From: Microglena sp. YARC
Taxonomy: Eukaryota > Chlorophyta > Chlorophyceae > Chlamydomonadales > Chlamydomonadaceae
Length of the DNA stretch: 64,000 nt
Reading direction: 5' to 3'
Assembly (NCBI GenBank): GCA_022414725.1
Contig: CM039462.1
Coordinates: 2,779,024 to 2,843,023, forward strand
The notes beneath the pieces are model-generated. The model had not been told where the DNA came from, ran no database searches, and was given only the letters and a program-made list of their open reading frames with translations. Shown here piece after piece: positions 30,480-41,039 of the stretch. The translations under genes and the position numbers were made by a program. Position 1 is the stretch's first letter. Each line of letters begins with the position of its first letter.

Positions 30480-30545
30480 ACATTACATTACATTACATCT
30501 CACTGTATTACACTGCATTACATTACATTACATTGCATTATATAT
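30480..30545. repeat. CATTA array, continued
   Basis: Continuation of the interrupted pentamer array, followed by a short TATA/ATAT run. Confidence 0.85.
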
Positions 30546-30639
30546 ATCTCTATATATATGTGTATGTTACCCTGCCCACCGTGTTCTGCCCATTCACATG
30601 TATCTTACCCAAATCAAAACAAAAGTAACATGCAGCCAT

Positions 30640-30740
30640 TACCAAGAACCCACCGCATCTGGGCACCCCAGTTCCGATCACTAAGTTAGACCCCGTTTTG
30701 GCCGATCGCTACCTGTGACCCAATTCGAGATCCCAGCACT
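30640..30740. mobile_element. Fragment with CGATCG core beside an exon-end copy
   Basis: ttccgatcactaagttagac + cccgttttggccgatcgcta resembles the CGATCG-core scaffold in reverse. It is flanked by a copy of cagatgcggtgggttcttg (minus), the donor region of the exon at 30967. Confidence 0.4.
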
Positions 30741-30744
30741 CAGA

Positions 30745-30838
30745 TCTTTTTGCTTTGTGGGTGCTTTTTTTTGTTTAAGCACTGAGTCTCATACACCCTC
30801 GTGGTGTCAAGTGGACTTTAACATGTAATGTAATGTAA
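30745..30838 (+). mobile_element. LINE 3' end with ATGTA tail
   Basis: ttgctttgtgggtgctttt then ctcatacaccctcgtggtgt then acatgtaatgtaatgtaat. Same as the LINE 3' end at 20880. Confidence 0.8.
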
Positions 30839-30966
30839 TCAGTCTTACAGGTAAAAAAAAACGCCACCCATAGCCCAAATCGACACAATCCTCTACCCAG
30901 CTCGACCCCCAGTACTTTCACACCCAGGAAAGGCCCAGGATTCAACAAGTATTGACAAGAACCCAC

Positions 30967-31055
30967 CGCATCTGCCGACCCTGGCTGTGAGCTGCTTGAA
31001 TGATTCCTATCACATGCTCCACATCAGCATGCGACAGATTCAAGGGGTTGGTGAC
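30967..31055 (-). CDS. Unidentified exon, VTNPLNLSHADVEHV
   Basis: On the minus strand the acceptor caacgcag and the donor gtgggt bound 89 nt reading VTNPLNLSHADVEHVIGIIQ then AAHSQGRQMR. Composition and splice sites are exon-like. The family is not recognised. Partial copies lie at about 31277-31310 (start of exon plus acceptor) and 30640-30665 (end plus donor), so both junctions have been duplicated locally. Confidence 0.5.
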
Positions 31056-31114
31056 CTGCGTTGATAAACAGACAACCAAATAAATAAATAAGATAATAAA
31101 AATAATAAATAAAT

Positions 31115-31240
31115 ATCTAGCTGACACAATTGCGCGAAAGGTGGGCCAGACAGAATTCGATTCCGAGCATGTTGGGGCCTGTACGGCTCTGTACCACAAT
31201 CTTGTACCAACTTAGGGCGTTTTTGGACTTAGGCACCTAC
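31115..31240. repeat. Dispersed repeat, cacaattgcgcgaaaggtgg family
   Basis: A near-identical longer copy lies at about 56280-56550 (ttcgattccgagcat, gtacggctctgtaccacaat, ggcgtttttggacttaggca). ttcgattcc resembles a Pol III B box, so a SINE is possible. Confidence 0.6.
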
Positions 31241-31319
31241 GGAGATAAATAAATATGAGATAAATAAATATTGCTCCACAATAGCATGCGTCAGATTCAA
31301 GGGATTGGTGACCTGCGTT

Positions 31320-31560
31320 GATAAGTAAATAAATAAATTAATACATAAAACAAATATGAGATAAATAAATAAATAAATAAATAAATAAATACATAAATAA
31401 ATAAATAAATGAATAAATAAATAAACAAAGAAATAAACAAATATATATGAATACATAAATAAATAAATGAATGAATAAATGAATAAATAAATAAATAAAT
31501 AAATGCACAGTACGCTTTATTATGAGGCGTGAGGTTGCGGGGACCAGCCCACATGCTTGC
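31320..31560 (-). mobile_element. Retroelement 3' end with expanded (TTTA)n tail
   Basis: On the minus strand: gggctggtccccgcaacctc, then cgcctcataataaagcgtac, then about 180 bp of TTTA repeats. Poly-Leu/Ile/Tyr open frames here are artefacts. Confidence 0.72.
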
Positions 31561-31594
31561 ACTAGGGTGACCAGTGTAGTATAGTATTTCTGTA

Positions 31595-31715
31595 TTTTTA
31601 CAGTCCAGGGGTAGCCAAATAGGCTAGGCTTAAGGGACTTGCCCAAAATTAACAGGAAAGGTAGTTTAAGGAACAAGCACTTGTGAACTGCACCCCAACA
31701 AATCATAAACTACTG
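31595..31715 (-). mobile_element. Retroelement 3' end (ggactgtaa family)
   Basis: tttttacagtccaggggtag, gggacttgcccaaaa, ggaacaagcacttgtgaact. Confidence 0.65.
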
Positions 31716-31837
31716 GGGTCCGGAGTTCATGCTATGCAGGAAATTTAACTTTCTTGTCACCAATTATAATAGTACTAATAATAGTACTAATACTACTAAT
31801 ACTTATACTAAACATACTACTACTTAAAATAAAATAA

Positions 31838-32165
31838 TGGCTTCTTCTTCTTCTTCTTCTTCTTTTTCTTCTTTTTCTTCTTCTTCTTCTCCTCCTCCTC
31901 CTCCTTCTTCTTCTTCTTCTTCTTCTTCTTCTTCTTCTTCTTCTTCTTCTTCTTCTTCTTCTTCTTCTTCTTCTTCTTCTTCTTCTTCTTCTTCTTTCTT
32001 CTTCTTCTTCTTCTTCTTCTTCTTCCTTTTCTTCTTCTTCTTCTTCTTCTTCTTCTTCTTCTTCTTCTTCTTCTTCTTCTTCTTCTTTTTCATCTTCTTC
32101 TTCTTCTCCTCCTTCTCCTTCTTCATCTTCTTCTTCTTCATCTTATTATTATTATTATTATTATT
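31838..32165. repeat. (TTC)n homopyrimidine tract
   Basis: About 310 bp of TTC/TCC/TTT pyrimidine-only sequence, then (ATT)n. Poly-Ser/Phe and poly-Glu/Lys frames are artefacts. Confidence 0.97.
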
Positions 32166-32424
32166 TATTAATAATTACTTCATTTTGTATTACTTGTATT
32201 TACAAAAGTAACAAGATAGGTGAAGGGAGTCTTAGATGTCACTAACAATAATAAGACTAATACTAATAATAGGACTAATACTAATCATACTTCACATCAT
32301 AATAAATAATAGCTTCTTATTCTTATTCTTATTCTTAAAAATATTAATATTATTTATTAATAATTACCTTATTTGTACTACTTGTATTCACAAATGTACC
32401 AAGATAGTTGAAGTGAGTCTTAGC

Positions 32425-32463
32425 TGTCCCTTTACAGAGATTTTTGGCGGAGCCCCCCCTTCT

Positions 32464-32496
<33 letters not shown>

Positions 32497-32680
32497 GGGG
32501 GATCCCCCAGGGTTACCCATTTGTCCGTCCGACCAACACATTGAAGTCTGAAATGTTAGCCGACTGTCTCATAACTAACTGGCTTTGTTCAGCTCCATTT
32601 CCGTTGCCACCTGTCGTTCCATTGCCAACACACTTAGTAGATTTTACGCGTTGCTTGCAATGCTGCATAGGACTTGTTTG
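32425..32680 (-). repeat. Dispersed repeat of the 5052 family with G(n) tract
   Basis: tttttggcggagcccccc, about 33 G with an interruption, ggttacccatttgtccgtcc, ending at gctgcataggacttgtttg. Confidence 0.65.
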
Positions 32681-32681
32681 T

Positions 32682-32868
32682 TCAGATGTGAGCAGCAGCT
32701 ACCAGGCAGATTCCTGAGCAAGCCACTGGGCTAAGCCCCAATATTTTGACAGTTCTGGACAGCGGATACTGTCAGCTTCCAGACATACTAGGTTGCATTT
32801 GCTTTGGCTGACTAGCCAGTGAGGGGAGCTGCCTAGAAGCTGCTTCTTTTAGCTATAAAGAAAAAACT
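32682..32868. mobile_element. MITE with agcagcttctaggcagct ends (copy 6)
   Basis: Left agatgtgagcagcagctacc, right gggagctgcctagaagctgc. About 187 bp. Confidence 0.72.
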
Positions 32869-32882
32869 TTTCAAGTTCCAGG

Positions 32883-33097
32883 GTCTTCAATAGCATTCTG
32901 GTTCCAAGATTATCGGATTATCAGATTGTGATATATCACGTGCTATTGTACAATACATTGATGTAACATTCAATATTGCACAATATATCATATGACGATA
33001 TATTTAAATATCATACAATTTTGTGCAATATGCCATACCCTATCGTACGATATACAATGCGATATACAAATCCATGATATCATCATTGACAGCCCTA
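32883..33097. mobile_element. Possible hAT-like element rich in CAATATTG/GATATATC words
   Basis: Starts near cagggtcttcaatag and ends near cattgacagccctag, which resembles hAT ends. The interior is a series of caatattgcacaatatatc-like palindromes. No target duplication was found. Confidence 0.4.
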
Positions 33098-33419
33098 GGT
33101 ATGAGGCGCAGCACTGAAGTATACAAATGCCTGATAATACTAATAATGGCCCTCCCTAAATAAACTGATCCCAAATGGGATAATATGGGTGGCCCAGTCC
33201 GCTGATGGCCTAACAGGACCATTAGAAATCTAAATATTATCTCCTAGAATTCTTCCAACTAAACGATTTTGTAAAGAATAAATATTTGTATTTCCTTCTT
33301 TCATGTCTGTTAAAAAAATACCAGAATTTGTTTTACAATCAAAATTTGAAATAATAACATGCTGAGCAACGTACTAATAGTGGCCCTCCCCAAATAAACT
33401 GACCCCATTTGGGCCGAAA

Positions 33420-33900
33420 ATGGCAATATGTTTTAACTTTTATGTAACAAGCAACCCAACAACTCTTGCGGCATCGCGCATTGATTTTGATAACCTTGCA
33501 GCCAGGAAGAGTCCCTGGATGGCAGGAAGCGCGGTGGGGGTGTTCGGCGCAGCAGCAGCAAAGCTGGAGGGCTACGAAGGCCGAGTACCTGATTTGGTTG
33601 CAGATTTGTTGGAAAACTGATTTGGTTGCAGATTTGTTGGGAAACTGATTCGGTTGCAGATTTGTTGGGAAACTGATTCGGTTGCAGATTTGTTGGGAAA
33701 CTTGTTTGCACTTTTATGTTACAAGGTCCCAACAACTCTTGCAGCATCAGTTCTCCACGGATCGCGCCATTATTTTTGCCAACCTTCCTGCCTGGAAGGG
33801 TCCCCGTGTGATAGAAACCGCATTGGGGGGTGTTTGGATGGGTCGTTCAGTGCAGCATCAGCGAATCCACGCGGCTACGAGTAAGCTGAGGCAGCAGAGG
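33420..33900 (+). repeat. Diverged segmental duplication with exon-like content
   Basis: Two diverged copies (about 33426-33585 and 33705-33880) share acttttatgt-acaag, caacaactcttgc, a gga(a/g)gg/agtccc block and gcggctacga-type ends. Between them are four 27-bp units ggttgcagatttgttgggaa. The first copy contains cctt-gcag, a possible acceptor. Gene identity unknown. Confidence 0.45.
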
Positions 33901-34029
33901 AGCTGACCCGTATTTATTTCCCCTCACAAGTTATTGAAACATAATAAGAATACTCATTTGTATAGCAAAAAAAGGGAAATATGGCAAAAAGAAAATAAGT
34001 GGGGTAACTTGGGCAGGTAGGGGGGTCCA

Positions 34030-34620
34030 ACGGCCACACGGGCTAGCCTTCTAGTTTATAAGAATGATAGTGCGCGCACCCATGGGAGAGCAGCCTGGGA
34101 GTCATTATCAATGCTGCAGGATATCGATGGGTAGATCGTCACAGGGGCCAGCGTAATAATAAAACCATAATAATTATTATTTAATCATAATATAATCATC
34201 ATCATCATCATAATAATCATAATAATAAGGCGCGCACCCATGGCAGAGCAGCCCCGGGAGTCATTATAAAAGCTGCAAGATATCTATGGGTAGATCGTCA
34301 CGTGGGCCAGCGAAATCATACAAATCATAATAATGATAACTATATAATAATATATAATAATCACCATCATAATAATCATAATAATCATAACAATATGGCG
34401 CGCACCCATGGCAGAGCAGCCCCGGAGTCATTAGCAAAGCTGCAGGATATCAATGGGAAGACCGTCACTTGGGCCAGCGTAATCATACAAATCATAATAA
34501 TGATAACTATATACTAATACGATAATCATAATAATGCGCACCCATGGGAGAGCAGCCCCGGAGTCATTAGCAAAGCTGCAGGATATCAATGGGTAGACCG
34601 TCACAGGGGCCAGCACCTCC
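34030..34620 (-). repeat. Four copies of an exon-start unit separated by (ATA)n
   Basis: On the minus strand each unit holds tatcctgcag then ctttgctaatgactccggg and gctgctctcccatgggtgcg, so an acceptor plus exon start (FANDSGAALPWVR) is repeated near 34080, 34240, 34410 and 34545. Units are separated by ataatcat microsatellites. Confidence 0.6.
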
Positions 34621-34757
34621 CCTTGGTGTGATTCCTCTTTCACCATCACATCCTCAGTGTGCCTGATCTTATTTAGGCCACTCCCGGCATGCGTTCCCAG
34701 GGCCAAATCAGGCAGGCGTCCATCTAGGGCCAACAACCACGAGGGTTTGGACATCAC
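34621..34757 (-). CDS. Unidentified exon-like segment
   Basis: The minus frame from 34757 reads MMSKPSWLLALDGRLPDLAL, then GTHAGSGLNKIRHTEDVMVK and EESHQGE, before running into the repeated unit at 34030-34620. It has normal amino-acid composition, unlike everything around it. The family is not recognised. The 5' boundary is uncertain. Confidence 0.4.
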
Positions 34758-34784
34758 ATAAGAGGGAGGCGGTCTTGAGCCTGG

Positions 34785-35296
34785 GGGGGGGGATGGTGGT
34801 GGTGGTGGTGATGGTGGCAGGCTGGCATCAATGGTGTTGGTGTTGGTGGTGTTGGTGGTGTTGGTGATGGTGGCAGGCTGGCATCAATGGTGTTGGTGGT
34901 GTTGTGGTGTTGGTGGTGGTGTTGGTGGTGGTGATGGTGGCAGGCTGGCATCAATGGTGGTGTTGGTGTTGGTGTTGGTGGTGATGGTGGCAGGCTGGCA
35001 TCAATGGTGTTGGTGTTGGTGGTGTTGGTGGTGTTGGTGTTTGGTGGTGATGGTGGCAGGCTGGCATCAATGTGGTGTTGGTGTGTTGGTGGTGTTGGTG
35101 TTGGTGTTGGTGGTGTTGGTGGCAGGCTGGCATCAATGGTGGTGTTGGTGGTGTTGGTGGTGTTGGTGGTGTTGGTGGTGATTGGTGCAGGCTGGCATCA
35201 ATGGTGGTGTTGTTGGTGGTGTTGGTGTTGGTGTTGGTGGTGATGGTGGCAGGCTGGCATCAATGGTGGTGGTGGTGGTGGTGATGGTGGTGATGG

Positions 35297-35327
<31 letters not shown>

Positions 35328-35651
35328 GGTGGTAATGGTGATGGTGAGGGGGATGGTGTTGTTGGTGGTAGTTTTTTTGTTGTTGTTGTTGGTGTTGTTG
35401 GTGTTGTTGTTGGTGGTGGTAATGGTGATGGTGAGGGGGATGGTGTTGTTGGTGTTGTTGGTGGTAATGGTGGCGGTGGTTGTGGTAGCGGTGGTGGTAA
35501 TGGTGATGGTGAGGGGGATGGAGTTGGTGTTGGTTTTGGTAGTTTTGTTGTTGTTGTTGTTGCTGTTGTTGTTGTTTTGCTGTTGTTGTTGTTTTTGTTG
35601 TTGGTTGTGGTGGTGGTGGTGGTGGTGGTGGTGGTGGTAGAGGGGGATGGT
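34785..35651. repeat. (GGT/GTT)n array with ggcaggctggcatcaat units
   Basis: A GGT/GTT array in which ggtggcaggctggcatcaat recurs about every 60-80 bp up to 35270, then purer GGT/GTT runs. Confidence 0.92.
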
Positions 35652-35659
35652 GGTGTTGG

Positions 35660-35873
35660 CAGGGATTATTTTCCCCACTATACATAGCGATCGCTAGTTT
35701 TGAACCCGGTTTGGCGAAATTGTCGTTTTTGTTTTTGCCCTTAATGGCCCTAAAACCTAAAACCTATAAAAGCCAGGATAGAAGCTGTACAAAGCTATAC
35801 AACGTTGTCCCTGGAGGAGGCTCAAAACCATTAAGCTAGAAAAAAACCACTTTCGGATTTGAAAACAAAACTG
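35660..35873 (-). mobile_element. hAT-like element, TAGCG word type, inside GTT array
   Basis: A 214-bp element in reverse orientation: CAGGGATTATTTTCC at the left, GATTTGAAAACAAAACTG at the right, flanked by ggtgttgg on both sides (within a microsatellite, so weaker proof). Core AGCGATCGCTAG and tgtccctggaggaggc. Confidence 0.82.
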
Positions 35874-35944
35874 GGTGTTGGTGGTAGTGTTGTTGTACTT
35901 GTTGATGGTGGTGGTAATGGTGGTAATGGTGGTGTTGGTGGTAG

Positions 35945-35993
<49 letters not shown>

Positions 35994-36126
35994 ATTGTCG
36001 GTGTTGGTGTTGGTGGTGTTGGTGGTAATGGTGTTGGTGGTAATGGTGGTGTTGGTGGTAGTCTTGTTGGTGTTGGTGTTGGTGTTGGTGGTGGTTATGA
36101 TGTTGTTGTTGGTGGTAGTGTTGTTG

Positions 36127-36158
<32 letters not shown>

Positions 36159-36460
36159 AACAGTGTTGTTCTTGGTGGTAGTTTTTGTAGTTGTTGTTGT
36201 TGTTGTTGTTGGTGGTGGTGGTAATGTTGGTGGTAGCGGTGGTGTTCATGTTGATGGTGGCAGAGGTGGTGATAATTGTGGTGGTAGTGGTGGTGATTGC
36301 AGTGGTGGTGGTGGCAATTGTGGTTGTATTGATGGTGGTTGCGGTGGTGGTAGTTGTTGTGGTGGTTGCGGTTGCAGTTTTTGATGTGGTGGTGGTGATT
36401 GCGGTTGTGGTCGTGGTGGCTGCAGTTGCGGTTGCGGTGGGGGTAGTGGGGGTGATGGAC
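35874..36460. repeat. (GTT/GGT)n array, continued
   Basis: Continuation of the trinucleotide array after the transposon. All long open frames (poly-Val/Gly, poly-Thr) are artefacts. Confidence 0.93.
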
Positions 36461-36494
36461 GAGAGAGCCATGAGCACACCATCACATTATTAAC

Positions 36495-36495
<1 letters not shown>

Positions 36496-36546
<51 letters not shown>
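36496..36546. repeat. (ATT)n microsatellite
   Basis: A pure TAT trinucleotide array. Confidence 0.93.
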
Positions 36547-36547
<1 letters not shown>

Positions 36548-36659
36548 GTTATGAACCATTATTACTATTATGAACTTCGGCTGAATGATCTCAGAAAGAA
36601 AAAGGCTTGAACCCGTAACCTAATGGTGATAATAGGGCAATAAGAACAGAAGTACGCTT

Positions 36660-37035
36660 GACAATAGGTTCATAAGTACAGCACTACACCTGGCAAAAGG
36701 ACAAAAAGTATAACTGACCGCAGGGCCATATGCATGGCAGTACACCTGATCAGGGCGATACGTACGGCAGTACACCTGACCACAGGGCCATGAAAACGGC
36801 AGTACAACTTATGACATGGCCATACATATGGCAGTACACCTGACAACAGAGCCATGAATACGGCAGTACACCTGACAACAGGGTAATGAATACGGCAGTA
36901 CACCTGACAAGAGGGCCATAAGTACAGCAGTACACCTGAAACCAGGGCCATGAGTACAGCTGTACACCTGACATCAGGGTCAAATGTACAACAGAGCCAT
37001 AAGTATAGCATTACACCTGACATCAGGTCCATGAG
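36660..37035. repeat. 31-bp minisatellite resembling an exon end plus donor
   Basis: About 12 degenerate units of ggccataagtacagcagtac + acctgacaaca. On the minus strand each reads ctg-tcaggtgtactg...atggccc, matching atggccctcttatcag|gtggg at the donor of the exon at 38064-38160. Confidence 0.75.
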
Positions 37036-37078
37036 ACCATCACAATATGATTTATTTTGTATAGCTTCCTGTTCCTAA

Positions 37079-37301
37079 GAGGGATTTTTTCCCGTAATAT
37101 TTTACGATCGTAATATTAGACCTCGTTTTGGCCAAAATTCTCGTAATAAGAGACCTAAAACAAACTTTTAAAAACAATTGACTTAAATTGCCAAAATTTT
37201 ACTTAAATCAAATAAAATCGTAATAAGCATGCTATCCTGGGAGGAGGCAAATAAAAAAACGTAATGAGATTTGCTCTTTCAGATTTAAAAAACTGTCACT
37301 G
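37079..37301 (-). mobile_element. hAT-like element, TATTACG word type
   Basis: A 223-bp element, left end GAGGGATTTTTTCCCG, right end AAACTGTCACTG, flanked by gttcctaa and gtttctaa (7 of 8). On the minus strand the core is ggccaaaacgaggtct then TATTACGATCGTAA then TATTACGG. Confidence 0.88.
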
Positions 37302-37304
37302 GTT

Positions 37305-37560
37305 TCTAAGGCCTTGAAAGTCCTTTTAGCCTATTAGGCTAACCCTGGACTGTTTAATACATGCATGCATTTAAATTGGCAGCACAATACAGTGAGTGCA
37401 GTGAATCGTGAGCCTAATCACGAATATATGATACCTGGAATGCTTCCGTTGATAAGACATTTGCTAGTCGTCTCCTGCCCATGGTGTACCGGCTCACGCA
37501 GCAGACAACAGCCTTATATACACAGAAACATGGGTCTTCAGGTTGAAAGTAAGGTCAGCA
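37305..37560. other. Mostly unique sequence with a retroelement 3'-end remnant
   Basis: ccttttagcctattaggcta then accctggactgt at 37320-37350. The remainder carries a possible + strand frame to 37571 ending at a donor-like caaggtaaaaat, with no family match. Confidence 0.35.
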
Positions 37561-37564
37561 AGAC

Positions 37565-38055
37565 AAGGTAAAAATACATGCATACATGCAAACATGCATA
37601 CATTCATGCATACATACATGCATACATATATGCATACATGCAAACATGCATACATACATGCATACATACATGCATACATATATGCATACATGCAAACATG
37701 CATACATACATGCATACATACATGCGTACATATATGCATACATGCAAACATGCATACATACATGCATACATATATGCATACATGCAAACATGCATACATA
37801 CATGCATACATATATGCATACATGCAAACATGCATACATACATGCATACATAGATGCATACATGCAAACATGCATACATACATGCATACATATACAAATA
37901 AGCAAGGTATGAAAAAATCCATACATCCATCCATATATACACAAGCAAGGCATGGCAAAATACATATATACAAAAATACACACATACATAAAAATACATA
38001 CATACAAAAATACATTCATACAAAAATACATAGATACAAAAATACATACAAACAG
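37565..38055. repeat. CATA/CATG minisatellite
   Basis: Higher-order units of catacatgcatacatatatg + catacatgcaaa. Later, aaaatacatacatac units. His/Tyr/Thr-rich frames are artefacts. Confidence 0.93.
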
Positions 38056-38063
38056 CATCCCAC

Positions 38064-38160
38064 CTGATAAGAGGGCCATCAGTCCACCTGACGTTAGCCG
38101 GGAAGTGAGGTCAAATGTCTCAAAGGTTCCTGGGTACTCGGCGTTGTACTGACGCAGCAA
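38064..38160 (-). CDS. Unidentified exon, LLRQYNAEYPGTFETFDLTS
   Basis: On the minus strand the acceptor tgttttgcag and the donor gtggga bound 97 nt reading LLRQYNAEYPGTFETFDLTS then RLTSGGLMALLS. Amino-acid composition and splice signals fit a true exon. The family is not recognised. At least six partial copies of its 5' part follow to the right, up to 39092. Confidence 0.5.
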
Positions 38161-38184
38161 CTGCAAAACAATGTATATAATGAA

Positions 38185-39100
38185 TTTCAATTTTTGTACT
38201 GACGCAGCATCTGCGAATAAATCCATTTTTCATTTCTCACACAGCATCTGCACGCATTCAAAATCCCCGCTTTTTATTTATTGATTTATTTTAAATGTCA
38301 AGATAGTTTTATTCATCTATTTATTTATTTGTAAATGACAAGATCGGGCAGTGTGATATAATGTCTCAAAGGTCCCTGGGTACTAAACCCTAAACCCTAT
38401 TTGTTTTTTCCGCAGCATCTGCAAAAACAAAAAACATATCCTATATATAATAGTCCGTTGTCCGAGGTTCAGCGCGTGCCCAGCGCGTGTTCGGCCCCTT
38501 TTGGCCTAGCCACTTGGGGTTTTTGGTCATATCTTGCCGACCTGTCGCCCAGGCAGCGAGTCTCTGATCTTGATTTTTGCCTGACGTGGCCACGGGTGTC
38601 TTTCCCGTCGTTTACGACGGGCTCAGATGCTAAGTATACATAATAGATTTCAATTTTTGTACTGCGACGCAGCATCTGCAAGCATTCAAAAATCCATGTT
38701 TTTCATTTATTTATTCATTTATTTTTAAATGTCAAAACCGCTTTTTTCATCTATTGATTTATTTGTTATTGTCAACATCGGGGAGTGTGATTTAAGGTCT
38801 CAAAGGTCCCTGGGCACTGTGCGTTGTACTGACGCAGCATCTGCAAAAATAAAAATTAAACATTCAAATTCTGAATTTCAAATTCTAAATGTCTCAAAGG
38901 TCCCTGGGCACTGTGCGTTGTACTGACGCAGCATCTGCAAAAATAAAAATTAAACATTCAAATTATGAATTTCAAATTTTAAATGTCTCGAAGGTCCCTG
39001 GGTAAACGGCGTTGTACTGACGCAGCATCTGCAAATACAAAAATTAAACATTCAAATAATGAATTTCAAATGTTGTACTAACACAGCATCTGCAAGCATT
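38185..39100 (-). repeat. Tandem partial copies of the LLRQYNAEYPGTFET exon start
   Basis: Copies of tttgcag + atgctgcgtcagtacaac and, in most, cccagggacctttgaga lie near 38200, 38360, 38660, 38815, 38905, 39000 and 39075. Spacers are AT-rich (ttcatttatttatttt, tgtcaagatcg). Each copy keeps the acceptor but stops within 45 bp, so they are not usable exons. Confidence 0.75.
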
Positions 39101-39400
39101 CAAAATCCACACTTTTCTTTTCATTTATTTATTTTAAAATTTCCAGATCACTTTTTTCATCTGTTAATTTATTTGTAATTGTCAAGATCGCTGTTTTTCA
39201 CTTATTGATGTATTTTAAATTTTCAAGATCGCTTTTTTCTTCTATTGATTAATTTTGAATTGTCAAGATCGCCGTTTTTCATTCAACGATTTGTTTTATT
39301 TGCAAAATCACTGTTTTTCATCTATTGATCGATTTTAAATTTTCAAGATCACTATTTTTCATCAATGAATGTGATTTTAATTTTCAAGACCGTTGTTTAT
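39100..39400. repeat. AT-rich 45-bp degenerate repeat (caagatcgctgtttttca)
   Basis: Repeats of ttttcatctattgatttat and gtcaagatcgc about every 45-60 bp. Confidence 0.7.
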
Positions 39401-39409
39401 GTTTTAGGC

Positions 39410-39565
39410 TGCGTGCAGCAGCATCCATCCTCACTGTTTTTGTTTTGTGAGATGCGTCGCAAATTGAGCAACTCGCTGCTACCCCAGTGCAACGCGCTGC
39501 CCCCCTGAAGTTGTGGAGTGCGAAGCGTGGAGCCTGGGGGGTTGGGGGGGGCATTTTGAATAGAT
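39410..39565 (-). repeat. Dispersed repeat of the 12240 family
   Basis: gagatgcgtcgcaaattgag, caactcgctgctaccccagt, gcaacgcgctgcccccctga. Confidence 0.6.
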
Positions 39566-39654
39566 TTTCCGGACCCATGCTTTTGCCAGACCCAAGCAGC
39601 TACAGAATTGCGAGGTCTTCATGTGAATGTTGATGGTGTATGCAGCCCCTTTTC

Positions 39655-40010
39655 TGTTTTTACTTATATTGCTGTTTTCAGTCTGCTTGCTTCCTCGTCT
39701 GTAAGTTGTTGCAGTACATTTATTTCAGTCTGGTCGCTTCCTCGTCTGTAAGTTGTTGCAGTACATTTATATCTGTTTGCTTGCTTGCTTGTCTGTAAGT
39801 TGTTGCAGTACATTTATATCTGTCTGCTTGCTTGCTTGTCTATAAGTTGTTGCAGTACATTTATTTCAGTCTAATCGCTTGCTTGTCTATAAGTTGTTGC
39901 AGTACATTTATATCTGTCTGCTTGCTTGTCTATAAGTTGTTGCAGTACATTTATATCTGTCTGCTTGCTTGCTTGTCTGTAAGTTGTTTGCAGTACATTT
40001 ATATGTTATC
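39655..40010. repeat. 47-bp minisatellite, about 7 copies
   Basis: Units of ctgcttgcttgcttgtctgt + aagttgttgcagtacattta + tatctgt. Confidence 0.88.
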
Positions 40011-40325
40011 CCCCCCCCCCCCCACACACACACACCCACACCCACAACCCCACACACAGACAGACACACACAAACGCACACAAACACGTCACTCCACCAC
40101 CACCACCAGCAGCGCGAACACCACCAGTAACACCACCACTATCACCACCACCACCACCAGCGCAAACACCACTACCACAACCAGTATAACCACCACCACC
40201 ACCACCACCACCACCACCACCTCAAGCACTAGTACTAGTACCACCACCAGTACCACCACCAGTACCACTGCCATCACCACCACCACCACCACCACTACCA
40301 CCATCGCAACTACCATTGGTACCCC
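40010..40325. repeat. C(n), (CA)n and (ACC)n arrays
   Basis: Adjacent homopolymer, dinucleotide and trinucleotide arrays. Confidence 0.92.
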
Positions 40326-40329
40326 TAGT

Positions 40330-41035
40330 ACCACATAAGTGTGTACACGACCATGCGCGCACTCCCACAGCACCTTCTCAACAGCATCATGCATCTCCTA
40401 CACACACTGTCCCACCACGAGGACCTCCACAACCATCACCACCACTACCACCACCACCACCAGTACCACCACCACTACTACCAGCATCACCATCACAACC
40501 GCCACCACCACTACCACCGCCATCGTCACCACCCCAACCACCACAGGTACCCCCTGCACCACACAAGCATGTAAACGACCATGCACACACTCCCACTGCA
40601 CCTTTTCCACAGCATCATGTATCTCATACGCACACTTTCCCACCACGAGTACCTCCACCACTACCACCACCATCACCACCACACGTACAACCACCACAAG
40701 CACCACCACACGCACAACCACCAGTATAAAAACCAGTACCACCACCATCACCACCACTACCACCACCACTACCACCACCATCATCATCACAACCACCTCT
40801 ACCACCACCACTACCACCACAAGCACCATCACAACCACCACTACCACCACCATCATCATCACAACCACCACTACCACCACCATCACCACCCCCAACTACC
40901 ACCACTATCCCCAGTCCGCACAAGCATATACACAACCATGCACACACTCCCACTGCACCTTCTCAACCGCATCACACATCTCATTACGCACACGTACCCA
41001 CCACCACTACCTCCCACCACTACCACCGCACCACT
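40330..41035 (-). repeat. Larger exon-derived repeat units with (ACC)n
   Basis: Three copies (near 40340-40400, 40565-40630 and 40920-40985) of an exon-end unit that reads MHDAVEKVLWECAHGR on the minus strand, each separated by 150-290 bp of ACC-rich sequence. Confidence 0.75.
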
Positions 41036-41039
41036 GCAC

